Part shown: positions 61,887 through 64,000 of the stretch, piece by piece
Layout: every line of letters begins with the position of its first letter
Position numbering within the stretch: position 1 is the first letter of the stretch
Assembly (NCBI RefSeq): GCF_009807035.1
Contig: NZ_WUBI01000002.1
Coordinates: 62,001-126,000 of the forward strand
Direction: 5' to 3'
From: Paenibacillus dendrobii
Lineage (GTDB): Bacteria > Bacillota > Bacilli > Paenibacillales > Paenibacillaceae
DNA: 64,000 nucleotides
Made by a program: the position numbers and the translations under genes
Notes under the pieces: generated by a model
Database searches by the model: none
The model's input: the letters and a program-made list of their open reading frames with translations, nothing else
What the model was told of the DNA's origin: nothing

Positions 61887-64000
61887 TTACCCCACGATTT
61901 TCTTGGCAATGGCGGCAAGGTCGGAGATATCGATTTTGCCGTCGCCGTTCACGTCCGCCCGCTTCGCCTGGTTCCAATCGGGACTTTCTGACGTTTTGCC
62001 GTAATGGGCGGCGGCAATCGCCAGGTCGCCGATGCTGATTCGGCCGTCTCCGTTCAGGTCGATACTTCCGGGTGGATTCACTTCTTTGGACACTTCGACT
62101 TGAATCGATGCCGGAGCAGCCTCGGTTTCATGACCTTCCGGATCGCCGAGAGCAACGCGGGCCGTTTCGATTCGACCCGAAACCGTTTGTTCCAGGCCCT
62201 TGGATTTGAAAGTCAGCTTGAGGAACGAGCCGTCCTCCCGGATCGCATGATCGGCCCCCGTACTGACGGCGATCACCCTCACCTGACCCGGCGTACCGGC
62301 TGCCGTTTCGACGATTTGAATATGCTCTTCCTTCAACTCGGCACGAATGAATTCAAATTTGTCTTTGTCGTAATGCAGCGTGATATCCTGAGCCTGCACG
62401 GGACCATCAACATGGTTCAAGCCCATGTCGATCAGAAAATCCTCTTCCGGTTTCACGCTTGCCGGCCCTGTGAGGAGCGCAGAAATCCGCTTCGGCGTTC
62501 CGTCGTCTTTGAGCTTAAAGTGAATCGTGTAGGAGACGGATTTATTTCCATCTTCCGATTTGGCCAGGATCGTGGCATCGGCTGGAGCTGACACAGCCGG
62601 AATGACCGTAATCGCTGTGTTATTCGTGCCCTTCGCGGTGATGGACCGGAGTTCGGACAAATCCGCAATCTCTGCCGTGTACTCAAAACCACCTCCCGAT
62701 TTCGGCGTAAAACCGTCGATCACGCTCTTGCCTCCAAGCAAAATATCGGTCACTTTCGGTTCCGTATAAGCGGCTGGACGTCTGGAGAACACCTTGATTT
62801 CGGTAATGCCGATGCCCATACCGGTCTGTGCCGTCATATCCACCCGCAGAGCCGATGTTTTCACCATGTCGAAGCTCAGCTTATTCGCCTGCCGAAGCGC
62901 CGGCGAAGCAGGATCGGATTTCAAGTTTTTCACGTCCACCCAGCTGTCGCCCGATTTGTACTGGATTTTGAAGCTTGCGGGGTATGAAGTGCCTTGATCG
63001 CCAAACCAATGGATTTCCATGTTATCGACGTCGTATTCCACAGGCTTGAAATCGCCGAACGTAATGGAGACCCAATCGCTTGATCGCGGCGTGCGCTGCC
63101 AGTTCGTCCAGCGGTTGTGTGGGGTTTCTTCATAGGAGATGATACCGTCATTAATAGCCTCGAGACGGTCTAAGGAAGCTGGACCGAGATTCGTGAAGGA
63201 GGCCTCCGCCTTCGGATGGTCATAACCGTTCTTGGCCATAGCGATGTTCTGTTCGTCCCCTACCGACTCCGTGACGCGGACTAGGGCTTTGGACTTCAGC
63301 ATCGTACCTTCCACGGTTCCGGCCAGTTCAAATGTGCCCTCCTGGTCCAGACTGCCGGAAGGAACCGCCTCCCAGGCGACGTTTTTCCGCTCATCCGTGC
63401 CGTCGCTGTAATATACCGTGACGCTGGTTGGAAGATTCGGTATCTGCTTACGAAGCACCGCGAGCGCAACGTTTTCCACAGCAATCGCACCTTTGACGGT
63501 GACGACGGCTTTGGCTTTCAGATTCGTGCCTGCGACGCTGCCGCTTACTTCAAAGGTCCCGAGGGATCCATACTTCTCCGGAGCCACCGGTTCCCAGGTT
63601 ACCGCTACCGGTTTAGGAAGACCTGTCTTGTAGTGGGCGACCACCGTCTTCGGAAGAACGGGCGCTACCCCCGGGTCCGTGATAACACTAGCAGGTTCAA
63701 GGCTCTCGATCACCTTCTCCGACACATTGGGGGAAATCGTGAATGTGATTTCTCGTGTCGTTACTTTAGTTCCGTTATAGGTAACCTCCGCTGCCACCTT
63801 GGCCTGCCCGGCTTGGAGAGCATAGAGCTTATTGCTTTCGATGCGGATCAAATTCGCGTCATACGCATATACCGGCTTGGTTCCGGTCAGGTCTGTCTTT
63901 TGGCCGTTCTCAAGCTGTCCCGTCACCTTCAAATCGATGATTTCATCCTCTGTCAGCTCCGTTTTGGACGCTTCGATATCTGCCGATACCAACTTGGCTT
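61887..64000 (-). CDS. C-terminal part of a large secreted protein with Ig-like, CBM, cohesin and dockerin modules
   Basis: Open to the window edge; 703 residues visible, start and any catalytic domain missing. In order: a BIG_2-like bacterial Ig domain (TELTEDEIIDLKVTGQLENG), two Big_4-like domains (VIESLEPASV, VTWEPVAPEKYGSLGTFEVSG; VYYSDGTDERKNVAWEAV), an F5/8-like CBM (RLEAINDGIISYEETPHNRW), a small beta domain, a cohesin (about 505-635) and a dockerin (DLNGDGRISIGDL, DVNGDGKIDISDL). This tail is common on GH2-like and other exo-glycosidases, but the enzyme family cannot be told here. Confidence 0.85.
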   Translation of the reverse strand, partial: AKLVSADIEASKTELTEDEIIDLKVTGQLENGQKTDLTGTKPVYAYDANLIRIESNKLYALQAGQAKVAAEVTYNGTKVTTREITFTISPNVSEKVIESLEPASVITDPGVAPVLPKTVVAHYKTGLPKPVAVTWEPVAPEKYGSLGTFEVSGSVAGTNLKAKAVVTVKGAIAVENVALAVLRKQIPNLPTSVTVYYSDGTDERKNVAWEAVPSGSLDQEGTFELAGTVEGTMLKSKALVRVTESVGDEQNIAMAKNGYDHPKAEASFTNLGPASLDRLEAINDGIISYEETPHNRWTNWQRTPRSSDWVSITFGDFKPVEYDVDNMEIHWFGDQGTSYPASFKIQYKSGDSWVDVKNLKSDPASPALRQANKLSFDMVKTSALRVDMTAQTGMGIGITEIKVFSRRPAAYTEPKVTDILLGGKSVIDGFTPKSGGGFEYTAEIADLSELRSITAKGTNNTAITVIPAVSAPADATILAKSEDGNKSVSYTIHFKLKDDGTPKRISALLTGPASVKPEEDFLIDMGLNHVDGPVQAQDITLHYDKDKFEFIRAELKEEHIQIVETAAGTPGQVRVIAVSTGADHAIREDGSFLKLTFKSKGLEQTVSGRIETARVALGDPEGHETEAAPASIQVEVSKEVNPPGSIDLNGDGRISIGDLAIAAAHYGKTSESPDWNQAKRADVNGDGKIDISDLAAIAKKIVG

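Noticed and set aside
1..64000. CRISPR arrays, rRNA or tRNA genes, insertion sequences or prophage genes
   Set aside because: No regularly spaced direct repeats, cloverleaf-forming stretches, transposase, integrase or phage proteins were seen. The only repeats found are TRAP triplets, hairpins and protein-module similarities.

Overview
The window comes from a low-to-moderate-GC, endospore-forming Firmicute and looks like a chromosomal segment of Paenibacillus or a close relative. The evidence is AGGAGG-type ribosome sites, frequent TTG/GTG starts, spoIVA, spmA/spmB, ypeB, gerW (ytfJ) and a SpoVIF-like gene, TRAP- and T-box-type RNA control, and a gene order close to the Bacillus subtilis hbs-mtrB-hep-aro-trp, spoIVA-gpsA-der-cmk-ypeB-prsW and scpAB-dacB-spmAB-rluB-resABCDE blocks. 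Almost everything is on the minus strand. The clear plus-strand genes are a 43-codon ORF at 14214, a polysaccharide deacetylase lipoprotein and serA.

1-14.8 kb: aromatic amino acid and menaquinone supercluster. Reading on the minus strand: hbs, mtrB (TRAP), a membrane-anchored unknown, hepS, menG, a UbiA prenyltransferase, a UbiX flavin prenyltransferase, hepT, ndk, cheR, a small ORF, aroC-aroB-aroH, then trpE-trpD-trpC-trpF (trpF cut by the window edge). The trpE leader has ten (G/T)AG triplets at exact 2-nt spacing followed by a terminator. TRAP, the protein expected to read this site, is encoded 10 kb away in the same window.

15-31 kb: sporulation and housekeeping. spoIVA, a YphF-like lipoprotein, two small 2Fe-2S ferredoxins around a nucleotidyltransferase-like gene, yphE (DUF2768), a SpoVIF-like gene, gpsA, plsY, der, an S1-domain protein, plsC, cmk, a PilZ protein, ypeB, a small zinc-ribbon gene, prsW and a MecA-family adaptor. 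ypeB lacks its usual partner sleB.

31-49.7 kb: polysaccharide deacetylase, YpbG/YpbE/YpbD-like genes, a 0.7 kb stretch with no supportable gene, and serA under a T-box leader. Then resA-resB-ccsA-resD-resE (cytochrome c maturation and redox sensing), rluB, a short amidase, spmB, spmA, dacB, ytfJ, ytfI and scpB/scpA (chromosome condensation).

49.9-64 kb: a glycan-degradation island. Three very large secreted proteins (a GH84 hexosaminidase, a GH95 fucosidase, and the C-terminal part of a third) all end in a cohesin module followed by a dockerin. They flank a CUT1-type ABC importer that has a binding protein and two permeases but no ATPase. A decayed remnant (signal-peptide start plus one dockerin calcium loop, in different frames) lies between the last permease and the GH84 gene. 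The shared cohesin-dockerin tails suggest that these enzymes assemble with each other outside the cell on fucosylated, GlcNAc-containing host or microbial glycans. This is the most interesting system in the window.
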